64,000 nt of DNA, taken from the NCBI GenBank assembly GCA_029339505.1, contig JAQISU010000118.1, positions 5,879,501-5,943,500 of the forward strand, read 5' to 3'. Below are positions 49,173-60,812 of the stretch, piece after piece. Both the position numbers and the translations under genes were made by a program. Source of the DNA: Unio delphinus (taxonomy: Eukaryota; Mollusca; Bivalvia; Unionida; Unionidae). Position 1 is the first letter of the stretch. The number at the start of each line of letters is the position of its first letter. Under the pieces are notes generated by a model. That model was not told the origin of the DNA and made no database searches. It worked only from the letters and a program-made list of their open reading frames with translations.

Positions 49173-52100
49173 TTATGCTATGATCTCAATAGAGTGATGG
49201 CCGTGTGCAAACGTGTTTATACCATCACGGCAATATCGCTTGTCATCAAAATTGCATAATCCTGATTTAATTATTCTATCTGTAAAAACGGTATGACGAT
49301 AAGATCTAAAGCCATATGTGGTTATTGTCGGTAAGTGTTCTCCTGGTGGTCTTTTTAATGCTGTCAAATAATCATTGAATTTCAATTTGTTCTTCACATA
49401 ATTGTTATTAATCCCCTTTGCTTTATTGGTAGAAACACTAGTGTTTCCCGTGCTATCTGAATCAGTTAACACTGAATACATTTTAGACCGAAGACCTACA
49501 AATTCTCTGACAGGGAGAAATGAGAACTCATCTTTCATTTTCCCGATCACTTTTTTGTTAGTGCTATCATGAAATCTTCCCATAGCCCCGTTAGGATCTA
49601 TATTGGATAAATCGAATAATTCACGATGCTGGTTAATCTCCTGATAGATATCATCGCTGTTGATTTCATACACCAATGAATCAGTATCCGTAAATAACAA
49701 TCTAGCATCAGACCATTTCTGTTTAACAAAACCGTAGTGAAATTGATACATCATAAATTTCGACATTTCTAACACTGCAGCACCGACATAGACAGGTTTA
49801 TTGAGATACAGCCTAGATTGCTTCAAAGTGATTAATGAGAGTTGATTTGTTATTTTTTTGATATCAGCAAAGCGATTTCCTCGTACTAGTTTATCTCGTC
49901 GTGATTTATTGTTTACAATTTCAATGTTAACTCGTTTTCTAATATTTTCCATCGTCTTTCCGAATACAGAATTAATCATCAGTTTAAAAAAATCTCTTTC
50001 GAATTCATTCTTTGCGTGTTTTCTCCGAGTTGTATTCAAATCAATATAAGATCTCATCCATGTGGAGTGATTAAACTGTAGCACTTTGTGCACTTTTCTA
50101 AGTATCAATCCTGCCTCAATAGCCTGTTTTAGCACTGCTATATGGCAAACATAATTACGCTTGTGATACAGATTGGGTATTAATTTCGCTATTGGAGTAT
50201 ATTTCGTAGTTCTCAGTGCTAATTGCTCCGGAGATAACATTTTATCGGTGACTATCATTTTTTCAACGAGAAACGGATAGTCATTATGTGAATCATGAAG
50301 ATGTTCTGGATAGTCTACATCACATTCAACGTAATAACCTATTTGGTCATTATTGTGAAACGTTATAGTGCTTAAATCATTGCCGGATTTCCAATCGGAT
50401 GCGGCAGATAGAAATTCTTCTACAGAAACCCATTTAAAACCTCCATAAGGCATCAGCATTGACATACCACCACCATAGAGATTATTCATGTCCCAATAAC
50501 CAATATACCGGTTAGGTTGATTTATATCATGCTGTTTTAGGTATTTATTATTTGCAATAGAGTGTTTTTTTATAATCACGCTAATTCCCCCTCGAATTGC
50601 TTTCTCGATAAACAAATACATGTCCACATCGGTCAGTAATTCTAATCGCATTTTTGTTGATTTCAATAATGCATCCCAAGAGAGTCCTGGTGCTGAGTAA
50701 TAATGAGCTGGGTCCAATCCATAATTGTTCATCGACATTATCCTGAATCCTTCAAAAATATCTGATAACAATAACACGTCCACAGTCAGATAGATATCGT
50801 GATAATCGCCAAAATTTTTACACTTGAACACATTCCATGTAGTTAGTGCCCGTTGGTATTCTTGGTCAGTGATATCTGTGTCTGTCAGTGAAGAATAGAA
50901 TTTATCAATGGATGGCAGAGATGTTTCTGAAAATCGTTTTATGCTGTTGAAGTATTCATATGGAAATATTCCCTTTACGGTGATGTATTCTAGCAAGTCC
51001 TGTTTAAAATGCTTTTCAGTAATAGGATAACTAGTACAATTCTTTGCTAATTGCTCCAAGGAAGTACTCATGAACTGATAGCTGTCAATGAATCTCATTT
51101 TTCCAACCGTGATAGACATCAATCGTTCTGTGTTATTGGGGATACATTTCAATGAAATATGATTATCATTACAATATTTCGATATTTCAGGGTGTGCTAG
51201 CGCGCTAATGATAAAATGACCGTCATATCCTCTCAAATTGTGAAAAACAACAGGATAGAATTGTTGAAAAGATCTGCAGCGCTGATGGACGGTTCCGATG
51301 TATTCTCCTGTAGTAATATCGTAGAAGGGTGTCTTTGGATTATCCACAGTAAATTCTTTCTTGCACCTGAAGCATTGTTTTCCCCTGACAAAAGAATCCA
51401 ATCTGGTAAATCTATCATCATGTTGTGATAATAATGCTTCAATGTTTCGTTGCTGTTCAAACAGATATTTCAGCATGTGCACTTCTGCTGGCAAATCAGA
51501 ATCCTTTTCCAATCGATAGATCGGTGATAATTGTGAGTATCTATCATTAGTGCAAATTCTATTGATCTGATAACTCGCTGGGACATGCTTGTGAGTAGAT
51601 AACGTTTTAAACTGACACTCGCAGACTGATTTTTCACAACCACATTTAGCGTCAACTGGTACACTAAAGGATTCAAAATCTCCTACGAAAATGAAAGGCA
51701 GTTTTTTAGTTCTCTCATGTTTTTTAAAGTAGCATAAATTATTAGGCGCTTCTGGTGTGGTTACTGCTTTTACTTCAAAACAGTACTTGTTGTGTTCAGT
51801 TAGTTCTTGTTGACTGCGAAACCCACAGAGGCAACTATAACAGAAATACATCTTATGATCATACCCTGAAAACTTCGAACTCATTAATCGGCTGAGGTCT
51901 TTAATCCACACATAATGCTCATTATACCATAACAGATTCACTGTAGTGTCATCCGTGATGTGTTTACTGGCTGGGGAAATCAAATACGGAAACACCCTTA
52001 GTTTATCATCCAGTGAGAACACGTTAATTCCAGATCGGAACAATGCTGGGTTCTGATGTTCTATTTTAGGTATCTGTTTGACTGGTGTTGGAAAATCGAT

Positions 52101-52868
52101 TCCAGTCATATTAATTCGGCATTGATACGGCTTATAGTTGTTAACTCTATCTACATGATGTTCTGCTGGAAATACTGCTGATAATAGCGCCCATAACAAA
52201 CATTTATTGTCATCATTTTTCACGTTGATGCATGATTTCGTTGCCTGGATGCTTTTAGGTAACGGCTTATAAGATGCTCCAGTGGCAGGTTTAAAATCGT
52301 GGATACTCAGCTGGATATAATTGATTTTCTTGAATACTAATCCAGTTTTCAGTGATGTGAATACTTCGTACTGTCTTGATAGCACTGCAAAAAAATCTTT
52401 GGCTGCATCCTCAAGGTGAGTAGACCTCAGAATAATCTGTGGTTCCGCTCGTAATGGGACTGTGATGGTGACATCGGGGTTGGATGCCAAGTACATATCG
52501 AGGTTATAAGTGACATTGATTTTCAATAGAGGCCGTTCAAGTAATACTGTCGGGATCACGCTGTTGAAGATTTTAATCAGATCACCCACCACAAAATGAT
52601 TATAGTGCTTTCCTCTTGGAATGAACTTAATATATTTATCAGCACCAGAAAAGGCTTCATCGATGATATAACCTCCTTGAAGAATCTCCTTGTTGATTTT
52701 CTTTTTTCGTCGTAAAATTGTTATCCGGTCTGTTAATTCTGCTAATTGTTGATTACTCCTAGGCCAGTCTGGTTTTGTTTTAGTGAGTTCATAGTATTCA
52801 TTGACCAGTTCCCTCGCAACTATATGGCGTGGTCTTTTTAATGTCTGGATCGTTTTTAGGTCCATCAT
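49173..52868 (-). CDS. Protein-primed-type DNA polymerase B, right copy, intact
   Basis: Mirror of 40810-44505, 1231 residues, all exonuclease and polymerase motifs present. One residue differs (Val 366, base 51772). Two intact identical polymerases in one element point to very recent duplication, selection, or repair of one arm from the other. Confidence 0.93.
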   Translation of the reverse strand: MMDLKTIQTLKRPRHIVARELVNEYYELTKTKPDWPRSNQQLAELTDRITILRRKKKINKEILQGGYIIDEAFSGADKYIKFIPRGKHYNHFVVGDLIKIFNSVIPTVLLERPLLKINVTYNLDMYLASNPDVTITVPLRAEPQIILRSTHLEDAAKDFFAVLSRQYEVFTSLKTGLVFKKINYIQLSIHDFKPATGASYKPLPKSIQATKSCINVKNDDNKCLLWALLSAVFPAEHHVDRVNNYKPYQCRINMTGIDFPTPVKQIPKIEHQNPALFRSGINVFSLDDKLRVFPYLISPASKHITDDTTVNLLWYNEHYVWIKDLSRLMSSKFSGYDHKMYFCYSCLCGFRSQQELTEHNKYCFEVKAVTTPEAPNNLCYFKKHERTKKLPFIFVGDFESFSVPVDAKCGCEKSVCECQFKTLSTHKHVPASYQINRICTNDRYSQLSPIYRLEKDSDLPAEVHMLKYLFEQQRNIEALLSQHDDRFTRLDSFVRGKQCFRCKKEFTVDNPKTPFYDITTGEYIGTVHQRCRSFQQFYPVVFHNLRGYDGHFIISALAHPEISKYCNDNHISLKCIPNNTERLMSITVGKMRFIDSYQFMSTSLEQLAKNCTSYPITEKHFKQDLLEYITVKGIFPYEYFNSIKRFSETSLPSIDKFYSSLTDTDITDQEYQRALTTWNVFKCKNFGDYHDIYLTVDVLLLSDIFEGFRIMSMNNYGLDPAHYYSAPGLSWDALLKSTKMRLELLTDVDMYLFIEKAIRGGISVIIKKHSIANNKYLKQHDINQPNRYIGYWDMNNLYGGGMSMLMPYGGFKWVSVEEFLSAASDWKSGNDLSTITFHNNDQIGYYVECDVDYPEHLHDSHNDYPFLVEKMIVTDKMLSPEQLALRTTKYTPIAKLIPNLYHKRNYVCHIAVLKQAIEAGLILRKVHKVLQFNHSTWMRSYIDLNTTRRKHAKNEFERDFFKLMINSVFGKTMENIRKRVNIEIVNNKSRRDKLVRGNRFADIKKITNQLSLITLKQSRLYLNKPVYVGAAVLEMSKFMMYQFHYGFVKQKWSDARLLFTDTDSLVYEINSDDIYQEINQHRELFDLSNIDPNGAMGRFHDSTNKKVIGKMKDEFSFLPVREFVGLRSKMYSVLTDSDSTGNTSVSTNKAKGINNNYVKNKLKFNDYLTALKRPPGEHLPTITTYGFRSYRHTVFTDRIIKSGLCNFDDKRYCRDGINTFAHGHHSIEIIA

Positions 52869-53012
52869 ATATGTTTCATCATATCTCTAATTCAGTTTTA
52901 CTATATTTTTGAAGCAGAATATAAACCATACGCAAAATTAATACATTATAGAGCAAAATTATAACATATGTTAAATATGAATTAAAGAAATAGTTAAGTA
53001 TGGAATAGAACT

Positions 53013-53363
53013 ATGTATAAACTTAGTTCATGCCGTTGGCTTTTGAAAAATTCTAATAATCACTGCGGAAAGCCCTGTTATGGGGACCACTGTGGAGTTC
53101 ATGCGTATTTGTTACGAAATAGTTCCCGTGCTGGTACAAATCCCTGTGCCAGTTGTGGTGTTGGTGTTATGGGAAAAATCCATCTTTGTGCTAAATGTGG
53201 CAAAAATGCCTATCGAGCTATTTTAACGTATTACAAAAACCGTGATAATAAACATGGTATCATTATTGAAAAACCTCCCACGATAGAAGAATTCATTGCT
53301 GGGTATCGACCAAGGGGTAAAAGAGAAATCTGTCAAACTCCCATAACAGTGGGTACCTCCTGA
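53013..53363 (+). CDS. Zinc-ribbon protein, right copy
   Basis: Identical mirror of 40315-40665, 116 residues from ATG 53013, reading towards the right end and its tandem repeats. Confidence 0.7.
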   Translation: MYKLSSCRWLLKNSNNHCGKPCYGDHCGVHAYLLRNSSRAGTNPCASCGVGVMGKIHLCAKCGKNAYRAILTYYKNRDNKHGIIIEKPPTIEEFIAGYRPRGKREICQTPITVGTS

Positions 53364-53439
53364 AGCCTCTATTTGTCAATCTAGCACACCCTTATTTTTT
53401 TTATTTTTTCGTAAGTCTCTATTTATCAATCTGACACCT

Positions 53440-53908
53440 AAATTGGTACCCCTTTGTGATTTTTTTCGTAAGGCTCTATTTGCTAAACGGACACTTAATT
53501 ATTAAAAATAGACTGGTCCAGGGGTGTAGAAGCGTTATTTTGGTAATCTGAGACTTAAATTGGTACCCCTTTGTGATTTTTTTCGTAAGGCTCTATTTGC
53601 TAAACGGACACTTAATTATTAAAAATAGACTGGTCCAGGGGTGTAGAAGCGTTATTTTGGCAAACGGAGACTTAAATTGGTACCCCTTTGTGATTTTTTT
53701 CGTAAGGCTCTATTTGCTAAACGGACACTTAATTATTAAAAATAGACTGGTCCAGGGGTGTAGAAGCGTTATTTTGGCAAACGGAGACTTAAATTGGTAC
53801 CCCTTTGTGATTTTTTTCGTAAGGCTCTATTTGCTAAACGGACACTTAATTATTAAAAATAGACTGGTCCAGGGGTGTAGAAGCGTTATTTTGGTAATCT
53901 GAGACTTA
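53440..53908. repeat. 117-bp tandem repeats near the right end (four units)
   Basis: Mirror of 39770-40238, same unit number and period. Confidence 0.9.
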
Positions 53909-54198
53909 AACTAAAAAACAGACTGAGCCAGTAGCGAAGATTCTATTCAGCAAATAGAAGCTTCTATGGATCAATTTATTTTTAAGTGTCAGATTGGTAA
54001 ATAGAGAGTTCTATAATGTTTTATTTTATAGTTTATTCTGCGATAGAAGCGTTATTTTGGCAATCTGGAGTCTTTTTGGTACCCCCCTTTTTTCATGTTT
54101 TTAAGCAAAAAAGAAAGTGCCAGAAAGGCAAAAGGAGAAATCACTTCCCATAGGAAATACATTAAAGTGGTCCAGAACCGGGCTTCTTCCATACTACT

Positions 54199-54204
54199 TA
54201 TATT
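54199..54204. other. 6-bp target-site duplication, right copy (TATATT)
   Basis: Same hexamer as 39474-39479, directly after CCATACTACT. Confidence 0.93.
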
Positions 54205-56020
<1,816 letters not shown>

Positions 56021-56372
56021 AACGACAACATTTTCGTCAAAACTCGATCAAGGCCAGCTGATGAAATCGGCGTAAAATACTCTTTAAAAATCCTTGCATA
56101 AACGTCCCTAGAAATATAAATATTTATCGAACCGCTCGTAATAAGAGCAGACATTCAGTCAAAAGGGGCAGTGATGAATTCGTTTTAAATATAAAAATGT
56201 GCAATTATAAAGATACAATCAAATATATTTTTTTTCCTGAGAGCTTGTTTTAAGACATGAATAGAATTGTTTCATCGTCACAAATTCACGTGGTGCTTCA
56301 GTTTTTGTAGTATTTATGTATAGTCTGAATTCAAGACTAGTGTAATGGCTAACGTCATCAAGTGCCAGCAGA

Positions 56373-56524
56373 TCTGGTCTGTGCCATTTGTTACGGGTAA
56401 TTAGTAGAGTATCTGGTCTGTGCCATTTGTTACGGGTAATTAGTAGAGTATCTGGTCTGTGCCATTTGTTACGGGTAATTAGTAGTGTATCTGGTCTGTG
56501 CCATTTGTTACGAGTAATTAGTAG
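56373..56524. repeat. 39-bp minisatellite, four units
   Basis: TCTGGTCTGTGCCATTTGTT recurs at 56373, 56412, 56451 and 56490. The period is a multiple of three, so frames on both strands run through it without being genes. Confidence 0.9.
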
Positions 56525-57618
56525 AACAAACAACATTGACCCTGATTTACAAGAAGCACTCTGCTATGGCTGATCAGGATATTTTGAATTTGCTATTTGA
56601 TTCGAGTTATAAGCGATGACGTACCGTGATAATCTGATATCAAATTAAAAGTAAAACAGATTGACATGCAAATAAGATGAATGAACTATTATCGATATTT
56701 TTTTTCTTTCTTTTTTAACTTACCATATGTTAACATTTTTCTAGTAAAGTTTAAAGCTTCTGCGAACAATTGTTTTATTCAACCTGTTTGATGTTATATG
56801 GATATATCGTGCATTATTTCTTTATAGAAGACATAATATAAGTTTCCATTCTACCTTCCATCTCGTTCAACGCTCAGGAATCTAAATTTTAATAATATTG
56901 TAAGCATTCAATTATTTTGTCTTAGTCATATTCAACATATGGTATGTATTTGAAGTTCCAACGTCTTGCTTATGTCGATTGTTATCCAAAACAAAAACAT
57001 TATTGTCTTCTAGTCTCTCCTAAAATTGTAAACAGACATAATAACAGAAGAAAAGACACAGGAAGAAAAGATGAGATCATATTTCCTTGACATAAAGTTC
57101 AGAGCGTTTGTCTCTTGATTTGTTTGTATATAAAAGTTTTGAATAATAAGGTTTATAAAATGGAGCTTTATAAATACTTAAAATTGAGATTGTTGTTTTT
57201 TTATTATCTGATGATTCGATTAATGGACCTGAACGATCACAATACATCCGCAAAGAGTGCGAGTATAGAATCAAAATATTCTACATGACGAATATTACGA
57301 ATATAAAACAGATTTTAAAACAGCATCGTCCATTCCTACATTGACCACAAACCGAAAGAACGATTTAGTTTCAAAGTAATTAAGTTTCTATAATTGTAAA
57401 CAAGCAAAATAACAGAAAAAAGATAGAGCAAGATCACGAATGAGACAATAATGCAAAGACATGAAATTCAGATCTTCCGATTCTTACATTGCTTGTAAAA
57501 AAAATCCTAATAATGAAGTATAATATCTTAGAGTTGACAAAATCAAGATTGTGTTGTACCGAACCTCAATTTCATCAATAACTTTGGCTGCTGAAAGTCA
57601 TCTAATTCCCATCGTTAC

Positions 57619-57621
<3 letters not shown>
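56525..57621. other. AT-rich DNA without recognisable features
   Basis: No supported gene, repeat or RNA. Short open frames only, without family likeness. Confidence 0.6.
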
Positions 57622-57661
<40 letters not shown>

Positions 57662-57674
57662 CAGAGAGAGAGAG
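57622..57674. repeat. (GA)n microsatellite
   Basis: GAGAGA run with two CA interruptions. Confidence 0.9.
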
Positions 57675-57739
57675 TTGTGTATGGATAGTGTGTAATTTCA
57701 ATACCCTAATGGAAAGCAGTAGTATTTGATTCTTAAAGT

Positions 57740-58200
57740 GTAGTGCCGTGTAGTATAGTATATTGTTGTGTAGCATAGCGGAATGTGATGTAGTGTAGTG
57801 TAGTGTAATGTAGTGTAGTATACTGTTGTATAGTTTAGAGTAGCGTAGTGTGGTGTAGTGTGATGAGGTGCAGTGCAGTACAGTGTAACGTACTTTAGTG
57901 CGGTGTAGTTTAGTGTAGCTCAGTGCATTGAAGTGTAGAGTAATGTAGGGTACTGAAGTATAATGTATATTGGTTTAGTTTAGTGTAGTTACGAGTATTG
58001 TAGTATACTGTAGTGTAATTTAGTGCAAAATAGAGTAGGTTAGTGTAGAGTAGTGCGGTTTAGTGTGGTGTAGTCTGGTAGGGTATGGTTTTGGAAGGGT
58101 CTTGTATGGCCGGACAGGGCAGGGCAGGGTAGTGTGTGGTAGATAGTGATGTGGTGTTGCGTAGTGTAGAGTTGTGTAGCATATCATAGTATTGTATATC
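57740..58200. repeat. Degenerate TAGTG pentamer satellite
   Basis: About 450 bases built from variants of TAGTG (GTAGTGTAGTGTAATG and so on), ending in a G/C-richer stretch with GGGCAGGGCAGGG near 58115. The complementary strand gives a spurious 81-codon frame. Confidence 0.85.
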
Positions 58201-58549
58201 ATGTCTGTGTTATACTGTCTATACATTGGATAGATAATGTTCATCCTATTGTTCATAAGGTTCACAACTGACCAATCAACCTGTTACGATTGGACGGGTG
58301 GATATATACACAATATTACACCTTAAATTGTGTATATAAACATGAGGTCCTAACATGGTGAAGAATATCGCTAAAGCACAGGTTCAATTACCTGAAATAA
58401 TGAGAGAAAAAAAAGAGAAACAATTGACGCACAAATAGGATGACTGACGTTTAAGAAAAAACATTTTCATTTGATTTAGATCAAGTTATTTGTTCATGTG
58501 TAAGAATCTTTACAATTTGTTTTTTAAAACTACAGCATCTGAGTTGTGA

Positions 58550-59271
58550 TAGGATACGATTAGGGACAATGTAACTGCAATGTTGAAAAGGTGTCGAGGC
58601 TTTTTGGGGACAAGATTTATAGGGTCAACGGAAATCCCAGTCAAAGAGGTGGTCGGTCTTTTAGGGAGAATGAGACTTACCATTACTATAGGAATAATAT
58701 GAATGGAAAAGGAGAGGTGACGTCACGGTACGGGATATTGGTAACAACGTAGCAAGTAGCCGACTTGAATACGCGCTACTCTAGTGAGAGTCAAATACAG
58801 TCAAAGAAAGTCGAGATATTAACGTATGCAATAATAATATTTACAATCGACTAAAAATGTATGGGCAAGAAAGCAAATCTTTTCGAGGCATATGGGTGGC
58901 CCTCATAAGGGCCCCCTTTGGCTTTCTTCTGCTAATTTCTTAATTTTCTTCACAATCTTGTATGTTTTGTCATAACTGTTTCTTCTATTTACCTCCTTCT
59001 ATTTTTCATGCGTCTCCTCTATCTCTTCCTTTCAACTTATTCAGTCGTTTACACTTTTACAGATCATCCCTCTCCTCCTTTCTTTCCTTAAGCATTTCTA
59101 TTAATAATTTGTTTGATTTTTTTCCTTCAAATTATTGATTTTTATTTGTATACAACCAGGACTGTAAATATGGTGTTCCTCATCCAATTTGACCAACATT
59201 GCCTTCAGCATTTCCAGATTGTCCACAACATCTTGCAGCTTCTTCATTTTGTCAATGATATTACTCGCCAT
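58550..59271 (-). mobile_element. Decayed Polinton end (TIR relic, stem-loop, end gene)
   Basis: Bases 58600-58650 (GGGGACAAGATTTATAGGGTC, then AACGGAAATCCCAGTCAAAG) are clearly related to the TIR of the 27-kb Polinton (ATTTATGGGGACAATGGGAA, then ATCCAGTCAAA). Further in, a stem-loop like the histone-type element (58898-58913) is followed on the minus strand by a decayed gene beginning at ATG 59271 (MASNIIDKMKKLQDVVDNLE). That gene is helical and in the same place as the end gene at 6399-6971. A third Polinton of the same family once lay here. Only the end remains recognisable. Confidence 0.7.
58898..58913 (-). terminator. Histone-type 3' stem-loop, relic copy
   Basis: On the minus strand GGCCCTTATGAGGGCCACC: six perfect pairs (the G-U pair of the other copies is C-G here), loop TATG instead of TTTC. 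AAAGG precedes. CTCGAAAAGATT (downstream-element-like) follows at the same distance as in the TIR copies. Confidence 0.6.
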
Positions 59272-60169
59272 CTTAGTTTATTCATTGTTGAATGACGCGA
59301 GTTGATTGATTGCTTGATTAACTAGATTAACTAAGCACATGTACTTCGAGTTCATGACCACATAGCGGCCTGATGGTTGTTTTTGAGGGAAGAAATCAGT
59401 GCCACATCTCTCAGGCATTTATGTGTTAATCAAACTGTGGATCTTTTTGGTCCCAATCGGCCTGATCGGAGGGCTACCATGATTGGGAATGGACCCAATA
59501 ACACGCACTCATGTATAAGGAGGTTTGCACGGATTATGTTGGTGAGTGGTAATAGTACCGACACTCACTCGTGCATTTAATTATGCGAGCGTTGCACGTT
59601 TATATTGTTATCTGGTAGAGGCAATGGAGGAAGTTGGCAGGAATGCAGGCGCCTATCCACAGTGAGGGTGTCCGGTGATTCCAGATTGTTTGGCAGAATA
59701 TTGTCGTCATGCACGCATTTTGAAATTTAGAATTTTTATATTTCCCGAAAGGTTTTAATAATTTCTTAAATTTGGAACAAAATCTCTGTGGTGTTTGGCA
59801 TTGTTAATGTGTGGAGTAGGCGATGAAACAGTTTGAGAGTGTTAGTAGTGGTAGAAGTTAGAGAGAATTTTTTTTCATGGGGATTGAGGAATATGGTTAT
59901 TAGAAGAGAGGTTAGTTAGTATTGTTTTGAGAAGAATGGTTTCTTTGCTGAAGAATTAGGTGTTGTGAGACTTGTGAAAGTCGAACATCTTTTGATTTCT
60001 GCCTGACAGCGAAGGTTAGTGATGGTTTTAATTTTTCTTTGAGTCCAGTTTTTTTAAAAGCTTTGGTATATTAAAAGACGTTAACTGTATGTTAGGGCTT
60101 TTATTGTCTAGGGTTTCTGAAAAGGTATTATGGAATCCTATTTCTTTTTGTGCATCTTGAAAGTGTTTC
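59272..60169. other. No recognised feature
   Basis: Contains two similar short stretches (ACACGCACTCATGTATAA near 59500 and ACACTCACTCGTGCATTTAA near 59560). Nothing I can assign. Confidence 0.5.
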
Positions 60170-60540
60170 TTGTTGGTTGTAATTTAGTGCAATTATTTAA
60201 TACGTGTGGCAGGTCTTCTATGGTATGAAAATAGAACCAGTTTATGTTAAGTTTTGGCGCCTATGTATTTGCCAAAAAATGTCTGCTATGTTGGTGTTGC
60301 CTATTATTATCCAATTAATAATTTTGTGGTCCACACTGCTGACCTTGGGTAGTTTAATCAACCTTTTAACTATTGTTATGAAAGAGTGTAGTTGCCTACC
60401 TTTGGGGGTGGCATTCCAGTGTTCCTGCCATTTTTAATTAATATAGGACTAAACAAAGGATTGGGATTCTGAAATGATGTATCTAAGTGTGGCTGGATTG
60501 GGGTCTACTAACTCACGTGTTGTAACTTTATCAGCCTGTT

Positions 60541-60549
60541 CATTACCGG
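60541..60549. other. SINE target-site duplication, left copy (CATTACCGG)
   Basis: CATTACCGG here and at 60813-60821. The LINE relic aligns across the SINE when one copy is removed. Confidence 0.8.
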
Positions 60550-60812
60550 CGGAGGGGGGGGGGAGGCGAGTTTCCGAGTGTTCTAAAGCGCTCTTCGTTA
60601 CGGATCACTACCATCTTACTTTTGTCTGATGGGTTCGAGTCTCAAATCCGACAAATGTGGGTATGTGAGAAAGCTTGCCGGTAGTTTCTAGTTGTTCGGT
60701 GGTTCTTTCAGGGGTTTTTCTCTAATTCTTCCTCCACCAATAATACTGGCCGCCATGTATTGCCTATCATGCGCTGAAATGGCGTTAAACCCTGCAATAA
60801 CAACAGCAACAA
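60550..60812 (+). repeat. tRNA-derived SINE of molluscan type
   Basis: 263 bp flanked by the 9-bp duplication CATTACCGG. The head contains a Pol III B-box-like GGGTTCGAGTC (about 60629-60639). The central block TTCCTCCACCAATAATACTG, followed by GCCGCCATG and GAAATGGCGTTAAACCCTGC, resembles the conserved central domain of SINEs reported from bivalves and gastropods. The 3' end is a CAATAACAACAGCAACAA simple tail. The G-rich run at the 5' end is unusual. It supports a molluscan host. Confidence 0.75.

Larger units (their letters stand above)
39480..54198. mobile_element. Palindromic Polinton, 14.7 kb, two 7341-bp arms
   Basis: AG...CT ends (AGTAGTATGG / CCATACTACT) and a 6-bp target duplication identify a Polinton-type insertion. 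The whole element is an inverted duplication: coordinate x on the left corresponds to 93678-x on the right with no indel, around a 37-bp spacer (46821-46857). I noticed only four base differences between arms. Each arm holds, from the end inward: tandem repeats, a zinc-ribbon gene, PolB, a small gene, an HTH/coiled-coil gene, a secreted-peptide gene and a membrane-protein gene. There is no integrase, ATPase or capsid gene. It is non-autonomous for integration, yet has a clean integrase-type insertion, so integrase must have come from elsewhere. Confidence 0.93.
46858..54198 (-). repeat. Right arm of the palindrome
   Basis: Inverted copy of 39480-46820, same length, no indels seen. It encodes mirror copies of all six genes. 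Confidence 0.95.

Noticed and set aside
39480..54198. Palindrome as a simple assembly artefact
   Set aside because: Not excluded, but the distinct spacer, the four arm differences, and the 6-bp target duplication with a codon-exact LINE junction on both sides would not be expected from a mirrored mis-assembly.
56219..56573. Open frames with LLITRNKWHRPD-type repeats on both strands
   Set aside because: They come from the 39-bp minisatellite.
57740..58265. 81-codon frame opposite the TAGTG satellite
   Set aside because: Satellite-derived; composition follows the pentamer repeat.
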